Below are positions 14,549 to 14,930 of a stretch of 14,930 nucleotides of DNA, in pieces. The position numbers and the translations under genes were made by a program. Every line of letters begins with the position of its first letter. Position 1 is the first letter of the stretch. The notes below the pieces were generated by a model that was not told where the DNA came from, did no database searches, and saw only the letters and a program-made list of their open reading frames with translations. The DNA comes from JBAYJY01 sp041664945 (GTDB lineage: Bacteria; UBP15; UBA6099), in NCBI GenBank assembly GCA_041664945.1, contig JBAYJY010000107.1, positions 1 through 14,930 of the forward strand, written 5' to 3'.

Positions 14549-14930
14549 TTATATCATCCACTTGTCGCCGAAGGTTCCTTCCATGTATTCGGGGGAGTAC
14601 TTCTCGACGATTTCGCGGTTGATGCCGTTCTGTTTCGCGATATCCGAGTACATGTAAGCGCTTATGCGTGGAATGCGTTTCAGTTCAGGGTCGGCGTAGT
14701 CGCAGGCGATGAGGCCGAGCTTCTTGCAGAAGCCTTCGCGCCACTCGAAGTTGTCGGTGAACGACCACTGGAAGTAGCCGCGGATGTCGATGCCGGTGTC
14801 CATCGCGCGGCTCACCTGCGCGAGATGTTCGAGCAGATATCCGCGCCGGATTCTGTCGTCGTGGTTGGGGTCGCCGCATCCGTTCTCGGTGATGACGATC
14901 GGTTTCTTGAACGTGTCCCACACGCACTTC
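14549..14930 (-). CDS. Glycoside hydrolase family 1 beta-glucosidase, C-terminal part (5' end outside window)
   Basis: The visible 126 residues are the C-terminal quarter of a GH1 retaining beta-glycosidase (family usually about 440-480 residues). The catalytic nucleophile is the Glu of PIVITENG (codon 14887-14885), and the substrate-pocket signature GYFQWSFTDNFEWREGF follows, with CKKLGLIACDY and the usual C-terminal helix. The acid/base TxNEP motif would lie beyond the window edge. The GTG at 14923 is an internal Val codon (KCVWDTF), not a start. The last residues (FGDKWMI) run to a TAA stop at 14549. No signal can be judged; GH1 enzymes of this type are generally cytosolic, which fits with a sugar symporter 305 bp downstream on the same strand. 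Confidence 0.92.
   Translation of the reverse strand, partial: KCVWDTFKKPIVITENGCGDPNHDDRIRRGYLLEHLAQVSRAMDTGIDIRGYFQWSFTDNFEWREGFCKKLGLIACDYADPELKRIPRISAYMYSDIAKQNGINREIVEKYSPEYMEGTFGDKWMI

Overview
The window looks like chromosomal DNA of a Gram-negative (diderm) bacterium, probably from an uncultivated, carbohydrate-using lineage. Coding DNA is moderately GC-rich, with good Shine-Dalgarno sites and sigma70-like promoters. A 1231-residue protein ends in a typical outer-membrane beta-barrel signal, and a GH3 glycosidase carries an export signal. I cannot name a phylum from the sequence alone. No IS element, phage gene, CRISPR array, tRNA or rRNA is visible.

Layout. Bases 28-1236 (+) encode an RlmI-type 23S rRNA cytosine methyltransferase. 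Bases 1388-2701 (+) encode a CNNM/CorC membrane protein, which overlaps by ATGA with a 12-TM-type organic-anion permease (2698-4146, +); a promoter at 1315-1343 precedes the pair. Convergent to these is a secreted GH3 beta-glucosidase-like enzyme (4275-6716, -). A short membrane protein (7033-7302, -) lies upstream of it and is separated from it by an intrinsic terminator at 6892-6930. Divergent from that is a cytosolic protein of the family databases call 'quinate 5-dehydrogenase' (7577-8503, +), with a strong extended -10 promoter. A repeat-rich spacer (8504-8869) follows, then the large outer-membrane protein (8870-12565, +). A second repeat-rich spacer (12566-12830) separates it from a convergent GPH-family sugar:cation symporter (12831-14243, -). 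A third palindromic-repeat spacer lies between the symporter and the 3' part of a GH1 glycosidase gene (14549-14930, -), which runs off the window.

How they fit. GH3 (exported), the GPH symporter and GH1 (probably cytosolic) together suggest use of beta-linked oligosaccharides: trimming outside the inner membrane, uptake by cation symport, and hydrolysis inside. This is inferred from family membership and proximity; only the symporter and GH1 are close enough to be co-regulated.

Most interesting. (1) The 1231-residue barrel protein combines a proline/lysine-rich periplasmic stretch, four SprA-like 'VYINGxxLxxxxYxxDYxxGxISF' modules and a long barrel. (2) The spacers are built from inverted and dispersed short words, including a 166-bp nested palindrome with perfect 11-bp ends and two spacers sharing the same words. 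(3) The 'quinate 5-dehydrogenase' family has a doubtful name and an unknown real role. I did not find convincing evidence of a wholly new multi-gene system.
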